From positions 1 to 64,000 of the forward strand of contig CAZXIX010000008.1 in the NCBI GenBank assembly GCA_964640855.1: a DNA stretch of 64,000 nt, read 5' to 3'. The position numbers and the translations under genes were made by a program. Positions 34,207-43,831 of the stretch are shown piece after piece (position 1 is the stretch's first letter; each line of letters begins with the position of its first letter). Under the pieces are notes generated by a model. It saw only the letters and a program-made list of their open reading frames with translations, had not been told where the DNA came from and did not search any database. Source of the stretch: JAJDFU01 sp964640855 (GTDB taxonomy: Bacteria; Bacteroidota; Bacteroidia; Chitinophagales; Saprospiraceae).

Positions 34207-35007
34207 CTATGGCAAACAATCGGGATTAATCCCCAGGACGAATTTCTCCACGATATTGATCATGGAAGCGGATTCCTGTCCCAGAAATCCGGTAAACAGG
34301 CCATCGTGCATTTCCCGGGCTGCTTGCCGGGTCAAGGGTACGGAGAGAGGCATATAGGTCCAGTGCCAGAATTCTTCTTTATAGCCGGTTGGTCTTCGGG
34401 GGCCGATCTCGGAATAAGGTTGGCAAAAGCCATACTTCGATGCATTTTCCGTAAGCCAATCGTAGATCTCCTTTCCCGCACCGGTGGTGAAGTACTCGCT
34501 CTCAAGGTTATTCAGATCGATCTCCGTACCCCAATGATGCCGGCTGGAGCCGGGCATGCTGCTGTATTCGAGGATTTTCAAAGCTCTCTCCGCCGGTTCG
34601 GGGTATTCTTGCTGAATGTCGTTTACCCCCGTGGTTTTTCTTTGTCCCGTCCATTTGGCTTCCCAAATGATTTTTTGGCGATCAAAGGTTCGGGTGGCCG
34701 AAAGAATCACCAGGCGAATTCCATCTTCGCGGGCAGCTTCATACATCTTTTGAAAAGCCGCATAAGCTTCCTTTCGCAGATACATTCCCTTCGTACTGGC
34801 GTGTTCGAGTTCCAGTTCCGTGAAATCGGGATGGGTCGTCGGATCGAACTTCCCCATCAGGTAATCCAGGTCGACCTGGATCGGAAGGGTATCTGTGGAG
34901 CCGAAAGCCTCTCCCGCCGAGCGGGCATCGGGCAATTGAGAGCCATCCGTCTGAGAACGGCAGGCGAAAAAAGCCAGCATAATGGTCAGGACAAAGGGAA
35001 AGCGCAT
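34207..35007 (-). CDS. D-alanyl-D-alanine carboxypeptidase-like lipoprotein (VanY/M15B)
   Basis: 266 aa, start at the ATG before RFPFVLTIMLAFFACRSQ, a lipoprotein signal with lipidated Cys. The M15 zinc site is visible: S-R-H-H-W-G-T-E-I-D-L (zinc His and Asp) and E-F-W-H-W-T-Y (third zinc His). It trims the terminal D-Ala of peptidoglycan stem peptides in the periplasm. Its stop is 4 nt before the MCE gene. Confidence 0.87.
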   Translation of the reverse strand: MRFPFVLTIMLAFFACRSQTDGSQLPDARSAGEAFGSTDTLPIQVDLDYLMGKFDPTTHPDFTELELEHASTKGMYLRKEAYAAFQKMYEAAREDGIRLVILSATRTFDRQKIIWEAKWTGQRKTTGVNDIQQEYPEPAERALKILEYSSMPGSSRHHWGTEIDLNNLESEYFTTGAGKEIYDWLTENASKYGFCQPYSEIGPRRPTGYKEEFWHWTYMPLSVPLTRQAAREMHDGLFTGFLGQESASMINIVEKFVLGINPDCLP

Positions 35008-35105
35008 AGATCGGTAATCCTTTAGGGGCAAATATAGGAAAGGAGACCAAGCAAAGAGGAGGAAGCGCAGGAAGGACGAATAAAAAACCGGGATTAGGGA
35101 CCGAG

Positions 35106-35133
35106 AAGGGGGCCTTCGGCCGAAGGCCCCCTT
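35106..35133. terminator. 28-nt perfect palindrome with T run on the plus strand
   Basis: Arms AAGGGGGCCTTCGG and its complement meet with no spacer, followed on the plus strand by six T. All genes here are on the minus strand, between the S9 peptidase (stop 35154) and the DD-carboxypeptidase. On that strand an A run precedes it and only a weak T tract follows. It may act on antisense transcription, or as a bidirectional stop. Confidence 0.6.
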
Positions 35134-35153
35134 TTTTCAAACGCAGGATCTAT

Positions 35154-37589
35154 TTATGGCTGGGAAGGCTTGCCTTCCGCCTTCCGGTTTTTAACGTATT
35201 TCTCCAGATGCTGATGTTGCTCGTAGAGCATATGCAAGATGGATTCCTTGGCCCGGTAGCCATGACTTTCGGCGGGCAGCATAACCAATTTGGCCGTTCC
35301 GCCCAGTCCCTTAATGGCTGCAAAAAGACGTTCGCTCTGTAAGGGAAAGGTCCCCGAATTGTTGTCTGCCCTGCCATGGATCATCAGGAGGGGCTCATCT
35401 ATCTTGTCGGCATGCATAAAGGGGGACATGGTGTAATAGACTTCCGGGGCATCCCAATAGGTACGCTCTTCCCGTTGGAAGCCAAAAGGGGTCAGGGTGC
35501 GATTGTAAGCCCCGCTTCGGGCAATCCCGGCCGCGAAGATATCCGAATGAGCCAGAAGATTTGCCGTCATAAAAGCGCCGTAGGAATGCCCTGCAATGGC
35601 CACGCGATCCGGATCACCAACACCCAAATCGGCTAGTTTCCGTACGGCAGCCCGGCCATTCATCACCAATTGTTCGCGGAAATTGTCGTTCGGCTCCACC
35701 TCGCCCTCTCCGATCACTGGCATACTGACGTTGTTGAACACAGCGTATCCCTGGGTAACGTGATAGATCGGGGAGCCCCAACCCAACCGGATAAACTGGT
35801 AGGGGGAGCCGGAAACCTGTCCGGCCGCTTGTGCGTCTTTGTACTCGCGGGGATAAGCCCAAACGATGGTGGGCAGGGGACCGTCGGATTTCTGATAGCC
35901 CTTGGGCAAGTAGAGGTCTCCTGTCATGTCAATCCCGTCTTCCCGTTTGAAATAAACGACTTCTTTTTCGACCCCTTCCAGGGCAGGATAAGGATTGGGA
36001 AATTCCGTTACGGCCGTTATCTCCCCTTTTTCCAGGTCCCGCAGAAAATAATTCGGGTTTTCCGCTGTGGACTCCCGGAGGGTCAACACCCGTTTTCGGT
36101 CTAGGTCCAGAATCTCAATGGGCATTTCGTAATAAGGTGCCTGGGAACGCCACCATTCGTCGGTTTCCCCGGAAGCCAGATCGTATTCCCGGACAAAAGG
36201 TCGATCGCCTTCCGGAGAAGCACCTCGCCCGGTCAAATAGAGCGTTTCATTGTCGCCTCCGATCAGCAGGACGCTCCTGCCGTATTCATTGGTCCGGGTT
36301 TGAAAGTTCCCCGGATCGGCATAGCGGTCCTCCGTCGAACGGCTGAAAATCTCCTGCTTGCTTTCCGGTTTTCCGGGTTCAAAAATGCTGGTGGCAAGCA
36401 TGCGGTTGCTCCAGAGACCTTCGTTGATCAGGGCCAGCCCATCGTTTCCCCAGGTGATGCCCCGGTACCGCATGGCCAGATCGACACCCGCCTGTTTATC
36501 CCCGTCGAAGGGCGCATTCAGGTAAAAAACCTTGTCGCGCACGTCTACTTCCTTCTGGGGATCGCCTTCATCCTGCGCTTCGATCCAATATAACATAGCC
36601 GGCTTGTCGGCCCGCCAGCTGAAATAACGGGGACCCTTCTGAACGGCATCAAAACCTTTGGGGCGCACCTCATCCAGGGGAAGATCGGCAATCGTTCTCA
36701 CCTTCGTACCCGCGCGATCGTAGATCACAACTTCTTGCGGGAACCGATAGTAGGGAACGGCATAGGAGAAAGGCTTCTTGATATACGTGATCATCACGTA
36801 GTTGCCATCCGGCGAAGGCTCCATATAGCTGATGATGCCTTCTTCGGCAAAAGGCTCCTTTTCGCCCGAAGCCAGGTTGAGCTTGAAGAGCCTGGACGTG
36901 GCAAAATAGGTGAAAACCGCTTCATCCTGCGGGCTTTGCAACATATCCTGATAAGTCCGCACGGCTGCTTTCTGCCCGGAGGATTCCTGGACGATCGGTC
37001 CGGTGGGCGTAGTTTGGCGACCGGGCACCTCTCCCCTATCCGTCAGGGTGGCTTTGTAGATGAGGTTTTCACCATCGGAGAACCAGGCATAGGGATTCCC
37101 GCTCATGGCATCGTTGAGGACCGGTTCGGTCAACCGGGAGGCCTCGGCGGTGGCGACATCCGCCATCCAGAGCTCAAGTCCGTCGGATCGGCGGATCGTA
37201 AAAGCAAATCGGGATCCGTCCGGCGACCAGGATAGGTTGGCGATGGCCGGGTTTTCCGGTAGGCCCTCGACCCGTATATCTTCCAGGGTTTCCATATTCT
37301 TAATCACCAGGCCATTGTAGGTATACCCCCGGCTTTGTCCGTTGGTGGCCGGGTTGATGCGCAGTCCGGCCAGCCGGAGTTCCGGTTGTGACACCTCTTC
37401 AATGGAGGGGTATCCCGGACGCTCCAACAAAAGCATGGCTGTTTGGGCACTGTTGAGAGAAACGGAAGGCGTAAGGGGCGCTTCCACCAAATCAGCAATG
37501 GCTTTTGGCGGTTTTTGATACCCTTGCTGGGCATGAAGGCCGCTTATGAAAATAAAAAGAGCGGCCCAGATCATTGGGAAATTCTGCAT
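35154..37589 (-). CDS. S9 family prolyl oligopeptidase-like serine peptidase, secreted
   Basis: 811 aa from the ATG of MQNFPMIWAALFIFISGLHAQ, which gives a signal peptide. A beta-propeller (about 50-560) precedes the alpha/beta-hydrolase domain with catalytic Ser in GHSYGAFM (about 665), Asp in HGRADNNSGTFP (about 740) and His in ESHGYRAKE (about 773). This arrangement, with D-N-N and S-G-T-F-P after the acid, is like bacterial dipeptidyl or glutamyl peptidases of S9. Probably periplasmic; cleaves peptides or modified amino-acyl esters. Confidence 0.9.
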   Translation of the reverse strand: MQNFPMIWAALFIFISGLHAQQGYQKPPKAIADLVEAPLTPSVSLNSAQTAMLLLERPGYPSIEEVSQPELRLAGLRINPATNGQSRGYTYNGLVIKNMETLEDIRVEGLPENPAIANLSWSPDGSRFAFTIRRSDGLELWMADVATAEASRLTEPVLNDAMSGNPYAWFSDGENLIYKATLTDRGEVPGRQTTPTGPIVQESSGQKAAVRTYQDMLQSPQDEAVFTYFATSRLFKLNLASGEKEPFAEEGIISYMEPSPDGNYVMITYIKKPFSYAVPYYRFPQEVVIYDRAGTKVRTIADLPLDEVRPKGFDAVQKGPRYFSWRADKPAMLYWIEAQDEGDPQKEVDVRDKVFYLNAPFDGDKQAGVDLAMRYRGITWGNDGLALINEGLWSNRMLATSIFEPGKPESKQEIFSRSTEDRYADPGNFQTRTNEYGRSVLLIGGDNETLYLTGRGASPEGDRPFVREYDLASGETDEWWRSQAPYYEMPIEILDLDRKRVLTLRESTAENPNYFLRDLEKGEITAVTEFPNPYPALEGVEKEVVYFKREDGIDMTGDLYLPKGYQKSDGPLPTIVWAYPREYKDAQAAGQVSGSPYQFIRLGWGSPIYHVTQGYAVFNNVSMPVIGEGEVEPNDNFREQLVMNGRAAVRKLADLGVGDPDRVAIAGHSYGAFMTANLLAHSDIFAAGIARSGAYNRTLTPFGFQREERTYWDAPEVYYTMSPFMHADKIDEPLLMIHGRADNNSGTFPLQSERLFAAIKGLGGTAKLVMLPAESHGYRAKESILHMLYEQHQHLEKYVKNRKAEGKPSQP

Positions 37590-37770
37590 GGCAAGCGTGT
37601 TTGATTGGTCGATTGAAGATACGAGACCGGAGGACTTACCAGTTAAGGGGAGGAGAAAAGCCACATTTCCTTAACGCTTTTTAACACAGTATGCCCGGCA
37701 GGCCGCCGCAGCGGTCCGTCTGAAATATCTCTTTTCTTCACCAAAAAAGAATGGGAAAGGCGCATTTACC

Positions 37771-38808
37771 CTAGACCACCTCTACCAGGTAGGCCCCGCG
37801 GTCCGTCACTTCCCCCACGGCTTCAAGATCAAGGCCGCGGCCCGACGACACTTCCCTAAAATCGCCGATCTGATCCGGATTTACCGAAACCAGAAGTCCT
37901 CCGCTTGTCTGCGGATCACAGAGTAAAAAACGGAGGGGGTCGTTCTTTAAAGGGGCGATCTTGTGTCCGTAGCTCTCCCAGTTTCGGCGGGTGCCGCCCG
38001 GAATGCAATTTTCCGACAAATAATGGGGAATCGCGGCAGTGTCCAGTATGGGTATTTTATCGGAATAGATCCTGGCTGAAACGCCTGATGCCTCTGCCAT
38101 TTCGGTCAAATGCCCGAGCAAGCCGAAACCGGTCACATCGGTCATGGCGCGTACAGCCTCCAATTTCCCCAATTCGGCGCCGATGTCATTCATTTTCAAC
38201 ATACTGTCTCGGGCCAGCGTGGCGTGTTCGGGTTTCAATTTCCCCTTCTTGGTAGCGGTTGTCAGAATGCCCACGCCCAGTGGCTTGGTGAGGAATAGCA
38301 GATCTCCCTTCCGGGCACCCTCGTTCTTTTTGAGATGCCCCACAGCCACCCGGCCGGTAACGGCCAATCCAAATATGGGCTCCGGACTATCGATGCTGTG
38401 ACCGCCTGCGAGTGGAATTCCGGCATCCTGGCAGGCCGCGCGAGCACCCTCGATCACCCGGTTCGCCACCTCGGGCGGGAGCAGATCCACCGGCCAACCC
38501 AGTATGGCGATAGCCAGTATGGGCGAGCCTCCCATGGCATATACGTCGCTGATGGCATTGACAGAAGCGATCCGGCCAAAGTCGAAAGCATCGTCCACGA
38601 TAGGCATGAAGAAATCGGTGGTGCTGACAACGGCGGAGCCATCGCCCAGATCGAGCACTGCCGCATCATCGCGCTTGTCGTTGCCGACCAGGAGGCCGGG
38701 AAAGGGACTGGCGGAGCCGTTCCGGGAAAGGATCTGGTCCAGGACCTGGGGTGAGATCTTGCATCCGCATCCGGCGCCGTGGCTGTATTGAGTAAGTTTA
38801 TAATCCAT
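37771..38808 (-). CDS. selD: Selenide, water dikinase
   Basis: 345 aa from the ATG at Met of MDYKLTQYSHGAGCGCKIS; two further starts lie 2-4 codons upstream. The catalytic pair is Cys14 (equivalent to Sec/Cys17 of E. coli) and Lys17, in GAGCGCK. So this is the cysteine form, needing no Sec machinery. D-V-Y-A-M-G-G and D-V-T-G-F-G-L-L-G-H are further hallmarks. It converts selenide and ATP to selenophosphate. Its start overlaps the end of mnmH by 11 nt, so translation is coupled to the enzyme that uses the product. Confidence 0.93.
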   Translation of the reverse strand: MDYKLTQYSHGAGCGCKISPQVLDQILSRNGSASPFPGLLVGNDKRDDAAVLDLGDGSAVVSTTDFFMPIVDDAFDFGRIASVNAISDVYAMGGSPILAIAILGWPVDLLPPEVANRVIEGARAACQDAGIPLAGGHSIDSPEPIFGLAVTGRVAVGHLKKNEGARKGDLLFLTKPLGVGILTTATKKGKLKPEHATLARDSMLKMNDIGAELGKLEAVRAMTDVTGFGLLGHLTEMAEASGVSARIYSDKIPILDTAAIPHYLSENCIPGGTRRNWESYGHKIAPLKNDPLRFLLCDPQTSGGLLVSVNPDQIGDFREVSSGRGLDLEAVGEVTDRGAYLVEVV

Positions 38809-39829
38809 TGGCATGAGCAATTGCGATCAGTTTTTCGGCCAGGGAAGGCAAGTCTTCCGACTCCAGTTTAACGGGAATCGTTTTACAGAATTGCATCTGC
38901 CGGGTTGAGCTTTCGTAGGCCTTATCGTAATACTGAAGAGCAACCCGGGCTGCAGTAGCCAAATCATTTTCGTCCAGTGCCTCCAGGGCCCGTTTCACAT
39001 GCTGCCCGCCCAGCCGCTTACGGATCTGCTCAAAGGTTTTTTTGAGCTCCCGGATGTCAAATCCTCCATACTCTTCCACCAGCCGGTTTACTCGATAATC
39101 GAAAGGTACTTCCAGTTGCAGGAAGGGACTCCCCACCATTTGCTCCCAAAAACCCTCCGGCAAACCGTTTTTTCCGATGGCGCGGCTTTCGTTTTCCAGC
39201 CACACCCTTCTATCCGGTTCCTGACGACAGCACATCTCGAATAAGTCGTTCTCGAATTGTTGCTGCGTCGGTTGGGGTTCTTGTCCGAAAGCGCCAAAGG
39301 CAGACCCTTTGTGGCGGGCAAGCCCTTCCAGGTCAATCACCTGCTCACCCAGTCGGGACAATTCATGGAGCAGATCGGTCTTGCCACTTCCTGTAGGCCC
39401 TCCCAATAATAGAAGACGGAGTTTGTGGCGCTGATAAAAATCGTTCTGATATCGCCGGTATGCTTTATATCCCCCTTTAAGGACGATCACCTCAAAACCG
39501 GCCATATTCAGCAGCCAGGCCATACTTCGGCTTCTTTGCCCGCCCCGCCAGCAATGCAAAACAACCCGGCGAGTCGAAGCCAGAGATTCGGCTTTTTCTA
39601 CGTACCAGCGCATCTTTCCTCCGGCGAATTCCAATCCCCGCTTGAAGGCCTCATCCGGACTCACCTGTTTGTAGAGAGTCCCGACCTCGGCTCGCTCCCT
39701 ATCGGAAAAGAGAGGCAGATTTTGTGCGCCCGGCACATGGCCCTGCTCAAATTCCGAGGGCGTCCGTACATCCAATAAGGTAAACTCCTGCACCGTATTC
39801 CAAAGATCCGCTATATCAACTACACGCAT
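38798..39829 (-). CDS. mnmH: tRNA 2-selenouridine synthase
   Basis: 343 aa. N-terminal rhodanese domain with the active Cys93 in LHCWRGGQRSRSM; a P-loop GPTGSGKTDLL (144-154) starts the C-terminal domain. This domain pair is unique to MnmH/SelU (YbbB), which replaces sulfur by selenium at the wobble uridine of certain tRNAs using selenophosphate. It precedes selD in an overlapping pair, showing that selenium in this organism is used at least for tRNA. No selA, selB or selC is in the window. Confidence 0.93.
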   Translation of the reverse strand: MRVVDIADLWNTVQEFTLLDVRTPSEFEQGHVPGAQNLPLFSDRERAEVGTLYKQVSPDEAFKRGLEFAGGKMRWYVEKAESLASTRRVVLHCWRGGQRSRSMAWLLNMAGFEVIVLKGGYKAYRRYQNDFYQRHKLRLLLLGGPTGSGKTDLLHELSRLGEQVIDLEGLARHKGSAFGAFGQEPQPTQQQFENDLFEMCCRQEPDRRVWLENESRAIGKNGLPEGFWEQMVGSPFLQLEVPFDYRVNRLVEEYGGFDIRELKKTFEQIRKRLGGQHVKRALEALDENDLATAARVALQYYDKAYESSTRQMQFCKTIPVKLESEDLPSLAEKLIAIAHANGL

Positions 39830-39969
39830 ATCGTTTCACCCCCCTTGATCTAAAAAGCATTGGGTAGATATTGAAAGCCCGAAAAGGCAGAAAGGTTTCA
39901 TATTCGAGCGGCTTTGCGCACACATAGCCCCGTGGTTATCCAGAAAGACTCCGTCTTTTTGACGCAACA

Positions 39970-40707
39970 CTAACGGGGTTCGAACACAAAATTATTGATG
40001 TATTTTTTCCCGCGCACAGACTTGTTGTCTGACAGGTTCTGGTGATAGTCCGGGTCGAATTGCCCGACCGGAAGCTTTTTTCCGCGATCAAAGAAATATC
40101 CCTGATAACCCAACCCTTGTACAAACTCAAAGATGTCACGGATCGGAACATCGACCAGGTGCTGCTGCTCGATTTCGATCAACAAAAACGGGTGATGTTT
40201 TTCAATTAGGCTCCTACCTCCCTCCACCACTGTTTTTTCATGCCCCTCTACGTCAATTTTGATCAATTGGGGGATGATGCCACGTGCCAGGAAATAGCTG
40301 TCCAGCGAGACGACTTCCACCTGTGTGCTTTCCCATTCGTGCCAGAAGCGGTTTTTCAGCTCCAATTTGGCCCCGGGATCGCTCCCCTTTTCGGTGATCG
40401 GAATGTAGAAATCGTGTACGCCATCTGCATTCGTAACTCCCTTGCCCTCCAGGACCACATTTTCATAACCGAAACGAGAGATCGCGGCTTCCAGATATTC
40501 AAACAAAGGCTTCTGGGGTTCAAAGGCATAGACCTGTCCCTCTTTGCCGACCGCTTTACGGATCCAATACAGGTATCCCCCCTTGTGGCAACCCACATCT
40601 ACGGCTATGTCTCCCCTTTTTAAGGTTTTTCGTATAAAAGCGATTTCCGCTGCATCATAGATGTAGGCGTACTTCAGCGCTCGATGCAGGAATTTGATCT
40701 TTTCCAT
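39970..40707 (-). CDS. FkbM family methyltransferase
   Basis: 245 aa from the ATG of MEKIKFLHRALKYAY. SAM-binding motif DIAVDVGCHKGGY, then YAFEPQKPLFEYL, and the FkbM signature I-K-I-D-V-E-G-H-E near residue 145. Such enzymes O-methylate sugars or other hydroxyls. Nearby genes do not show a biosynthetic cluster, so the substrate is unknown. It lies 66 nt downstream of the OYE-like gene. Confidence 0.85.
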   Translation of the reverse strand: MEKIKFLHRALKYAYIYDAAEIAFIRKTLKRGDIAVDVGCHKGGYLYWIRKAVGKEGQVYAFEPQKPLFEYLEAAISRFGYENVVLEGKGVTNADGVHDFYIPITEKGSDPGAKLELKNRFWHEWESTQVEVVSLDSYFLARGIIPQLIKIDVEGHEKTVVEGGRSLIEKHHPFLLIEIEQQHLVDVPIRDIFEFVQGLGYQGYFFDRGKKLPVGQFDPDYHQNLSDNKSVRGKKYINNFVFEPR

Positions 40708-40773
40708 AAGGACCGGGAGTGTTAAACGCCAAAGATAAGGGAGAAAAGTTCCCGGCCCAGACCAGGCCATCCG

Positions 40774-41961
40774 TCAGGGATCTCCGCTAAGCACACAGCG
40801 GACCCCTCCTCTGTCCATTTCCGTGATGCAACGATTGCAACTCGTACAACCGGATCGTTCCAATGCTCCTTCTTTCAGCTTGCGGACAAAATCCGGATCG
40901 TGGATCAAAGCCCGACCCAGGGCCAGCAACTCAAATCCATCCCGGGAGACGCGTTCGATCTCTTCCCTTCCCAATAAGCCCCCCACATATACCAGCGGCA
41001 GGGTCAATGCTTTTCGGAAACGCAGGGCTTGTTCCCGAAAAAAAGCCGGCCGGAAAGGATATTTCCGAACCAGAAACGGTCCAAATGCCAGCATGCCCAA
41101 CTTCTGGAATACATTCTTTTCCACCCGGACCATATCCAGAAGGGGGCGACCGCCTCGGAGCAGATAAAAGGGCGTCCGACTCGTGTATCCTCCACTCAGG
41201 ATCAGGGCCTGCACGCCTTCCTGTTCGAGCAGTTTGCCAAACGCGATGGCTTCTTCCTCCTCCAAGCCACCCGGAAATCCGTCGTTCATGTTGATCTTGA
41301 CCAGCACGGGAAAATCCGGCCCCAACTTCTTTTTCATTTCCCGGACAATTTCCAGGCTCAGTCGGGCCCGGTTCTGCAGCGGGCCACCGTACTCATCTTT
41401 TCTCCGGTTGATGTTCGGACTCAGGAACTGGCTCAACAGATACCCATGACCGGCGTGCAATTCGATGGCATCGAATCCCGAAGATTTAGCCCGGTAGGCT
41501 GCGGCTGCAAAATCCCGGATCGTTTTGCGAATGTCTCCGGAGGTCATGGCGGGACTGAAGGGAATCCCCTGGAAGGTTCCGTAGGCATTGAATGTTCGGG
41601 AGGGACCGCGTGGGGCCTTACCGTCCGGGCTTCTCATTTTGGAGAAATAGCCGCAATGAGAAAGTTGGATGGAAGCGGCCGCCCCCTCGGTATGAATGGC
41701 CCGGGTGAATTTTTCAAAAAAGGGAATGATCTCTTCCCGCATAACCAACTGGTCCGGAAAAGTTCTTCCCTCGAAGCTGGGGGCGCAATAGGCCAGGGTG
41801 GTCATGGCAACGCCGCCGGCCGCCATCTTGCGGTGCCATTCCAGCAAGCGAGGGCCTGGCAGACCGCCGGGGCTCATCCCTTCGGAAGTGGCGGTTTTGA
41901 TAAAGCGGTTTGGCAGATTCAGGTTACCCAATTGGAAAGGGCTGAAAGGACCGGAAGTCAT
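40774..41961 (-). CDS. NADH:flavin oxidoreductase, Old Yellow Enzyme family
   Basis: 395 aa. FMN-binding TIM barrel: L-P-N-R-F-I-K-T-A-T near the N-terminus, the substrate-site H-A-G-H-G-Y-L-L-S-Q-F-L-S-P with N-x-R-x-D-x-Y-G-G, and a Y-V-G-G phosphate-binding region. A C-terminal Cys cluster (CTSCNRCI...C) resembles the start of the Fe-S region of 2,4-dienoyl-CoA reductases, but the protein ends there without the FAD/NAD domain. It lies 8 nt after ada, so it may be induced with alkylation damage. Substrate unknown. Confidence 0.87.
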   Translation of the reverse strand: MTSGPFSPFQLGNLNLPNRFIKTATSEGMSPGGLPGPRLLEWHRKMAAGGVAMTTLAYCAPSFEGRTFPDQLVMREEIIPFFEKFTRAIHTEGAAASIQLSHCGYFSKMRSPDGKAPRGPSRTFNAYGTFQGIPFSPAMTSGDIRKTIRDFAAAAYRAKSSGFDAIELHAGHGYLLSQFLSPNINRRKDEYGGPLQNRARLSLEIVREMKKKLGPDFPVLVKINMNDGFPGGLEEEEAIAFGKLLEQEGVQALILSGGYTSRTPFYLLRGGRPLLDMVRVEKNVFQKLGMLAFGPFLVRKYPFRPAFFREQALRFRKALTLPLVYVGGLLGREEIERVSRDGFELLALGRALIHDPDFVRKLKEGALERSGCTSCNRCITEMDRGGVRCVLSGDP

Positions 41962-41969
41962 CCGTAAAG

Positions 41970-43046
41970 CTATTTCACAAAAGGTAGCTCTTTTTGTCCG
42001 GAATGGATGCGCTCATGGTTGAGCAGCCAGCGCTTGCGAGCCAATCCTCCGGCATAGCCCGTGAGGCTTCCATCTTTCCCAATCACTCGATGGCAGGGGA
42101 TGATCAGGGCAATGCGGTTTTTTCCATTAGCTGCGGCTACGGCTCGAATCGCCTGGGGATTCCCCAAAAGACGGGCCTGTTCGCTATAAGTGCGGGTCTC
42201 GCCAAAAGGAATCTTGGTTAGTTCTTCCCAAACTTGCCGGTGAAAAGGGCTTCCCGGTGTATGCAAAGGGACTTCGAATCGCTTCCTGGCCCCGGCGAAA
42301 TATTCCCTCAGCTCCACTTTAAGCTGGGCAAATAAGGGATTTTCACCCGGAAGAATAACGGCATGTAAGCGCTTCTCCAGATCAGCGAATTCCGTCTCCA
42401 GCATCCGCCGGTTGGTGAATTCGAGCAGGCAGATCCCCTCCTGTGAGGCACAGGCATACATGGGGCCCAGGGGCGTGGAAAGGCGTTGGATGTTGATGAC
42501 CTGTTTGGGTACTTCCCCACCGGGGCTGTTGCCGAATACCGATTGGAAACGTTGGTTGAAACCGCTGAGGGACTCGAAGCCTACATCGAAAGCCGTATCC
42601 GTCACCGAATGGCCCGCTTCCAGTTTTCGAAATGCCGTATTGATCCGAAGCATACGCTGGTAAGCCTGAAAGGTCATCCCGTGATGTCTTTTGAACCACC
42701 TTCTTACCCGAGCCGGCTCCAATCCTCTTTCGCGAAGATCGCGGTCCCTGATCCGTAAAAAGGGATCTCTGTTCAGGTCCTTCAGCAATGCTTCCACAAA
42801 TCCCGGTGTGTCCTGCGCCGGTTGCATGGGATGGCAAAGCTTACACGGACGAAAGCCGTGAAGAAGAGCTTCTTCGGGTGAAGGAAAAAAGGTGACGTTT
42901 TCCAGTTTGGGGGTCCGAGCCCGGCAGCCAGGCCGGCAGAAGATGCCTGTGGTTTTGACCCCCAGAAAGAAAACCCCTTCGTAGGAGGCATCCCTTCTTT
43001 TTACGGCTTCATACTTTTCATCAAAGGTCATGTAGGTCGTATTCAT
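41970..43046 (-). CDS. ada: Ada: bifunctional alkylation-response regulator and O6-methylguanine-DNA methyltransferase
   Basis: 358 aa. Ada zinc domain with C37, C41, C68 and C71 in a TGIFCRPGCRA...FRPCKLCHP pattern; C37 is the methyl-phosphotriester acceptor. AraC-type HTH follows (about 90-175), then the MGMT domain with C318 in IPCHRVIGKDGSLTGYAGG, the O6-methylguanine acceptor. Demethylated DNA damage activates it as a transcription factor. Probably induces itself and the OYE-family gene 8 nt downstream. Confidence 0.95.
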   Translation of the reverse strand: MNTTYMTFDEKYEAVKRRDASYEGVFFLGVKTTGIFCRPGCRARTPKLENVTFFPSPEEALLHGFRPCKLCHPMQPAQDTPGFVEALLKDLNRDPFLRIRDRDLRERGLEPARVRRWFKRHHGMTFQAYQRMLRINTAFRKLEAGHSVTDTAFDVGFESLSGFNQRFQSVFGNSPGGEVPKQVINIQRLSTPLGPMYACASQEGICLLEFTNRRMLETEFADLEKRLHAVILPGENPLFAQLKVELREYFAGARKRFEVPLHTPGSPFHRQVWEELTKIPFGETRTYSEQARLLGNPQAIRAVAAANGKNRIALIIPCHRVIGKDGSLTGYAGGLARKRWLLNHERIHSGQKELPFVK

Positions 43047-43112
43047 GCCTCAAAGCTCGGGCAAAACACACTTCCCGGCTACCGAAAACTGAACAAGCAA
43101 TTTATCCGGTAT

Positions 43113-43811
43113 TCAAAGCAGAAGATACAGCCCGGCAGCCAGCAATCCTCCTGCGATGGGTCCAACCACGGGTATCCAGGCGTAGGACCAATTGCTGTCC
43201 CGGTCGATGACCAAGGCGTGAAAGATCCTCGGAGAAAGGTCGCGGGCCGGATTGATCGCATAGCCGGTACTGCCGCCCAGGCTCATGCCGATCCCTACGA
43301 CCAGTAAAGCTACGGGCAAAGCCTGTATGGAGCCGATGGTCTTTTCATCTCCGGAAACCAGAAAAAATACGCCGAAGACCAACACGAACGTGCCTATCGT
43401 CTCGGAAAGAAAGTTGTACGGGGTATTGGGTATGGCTGGACCTGTGGAAAAAAACCCCAGCTTGGTGGCGTGATCGTCCGTGATTCTGAAATGGTCCCGG
43501 TACTGTACGTAGGTGAATGCCGCTCCCAGGAAAGCCCCGATCATCTGGGCCAGCAAATAGCCCGGTACAAGGGCCCAATCAAACTGCCCGGCTGCTGCCA
43601 GACCGACGGTCACGGCCGGGTTGATGTGGGCTCCGCTGATGGACCCGGCTACGAAAACGCCCGAAAAAACGGCGACTCCCCAGCCCAGGTTGATCAGGAT
43701 CCATCCCCCTTGGTGTCCGTAAGTCCCTTTCAGACTTACGTTGGCGTTTACCCCGTTTCCCAGAAGCATGAGTAAGAAAGTGCCGATCAATTCGGCCAGG
43801 AATGGTGTCAT
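43113..43811 (-). CDS. glpF: Aquaglyceroporin (glycerol facilitator)
   Basis: 232 aa, six membrane helices. Both NPA motifs are present: HINPAV and AINPARD. The Asp after the second N-P-A-R is the mark of glycerol-conducting channels rather than water-only aquaporins. It is divergent from glpK, 73 nt apart, consistent with passive glycerol entry feeding glycerol kinase. Confidence 0.92.
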   Translation of the reverse strand: MTPFLAELIGTFLLMLLGNGVNANVSLKGTYGHQGGWILINLGWGVAVFSGVFVAGSISGAHINPAVTVGLAAAGQFDWALVPGYLLAQMIGAFLGAAFTYVQYRDHFRITDDHATKLGFFSTGPAIPNTPYNFLSETIGTFVLVFGVFFLVSGDEKTIGSIQALPVALLVVGIGMSLGGSTGYAINPARDLSPRIFHALVIDRDSNWSYAWIPVVGPIAGGLLAAGLYLLL

Positions 43812-43831
43812 GTGTTGTAAGTTGGCTTTTT

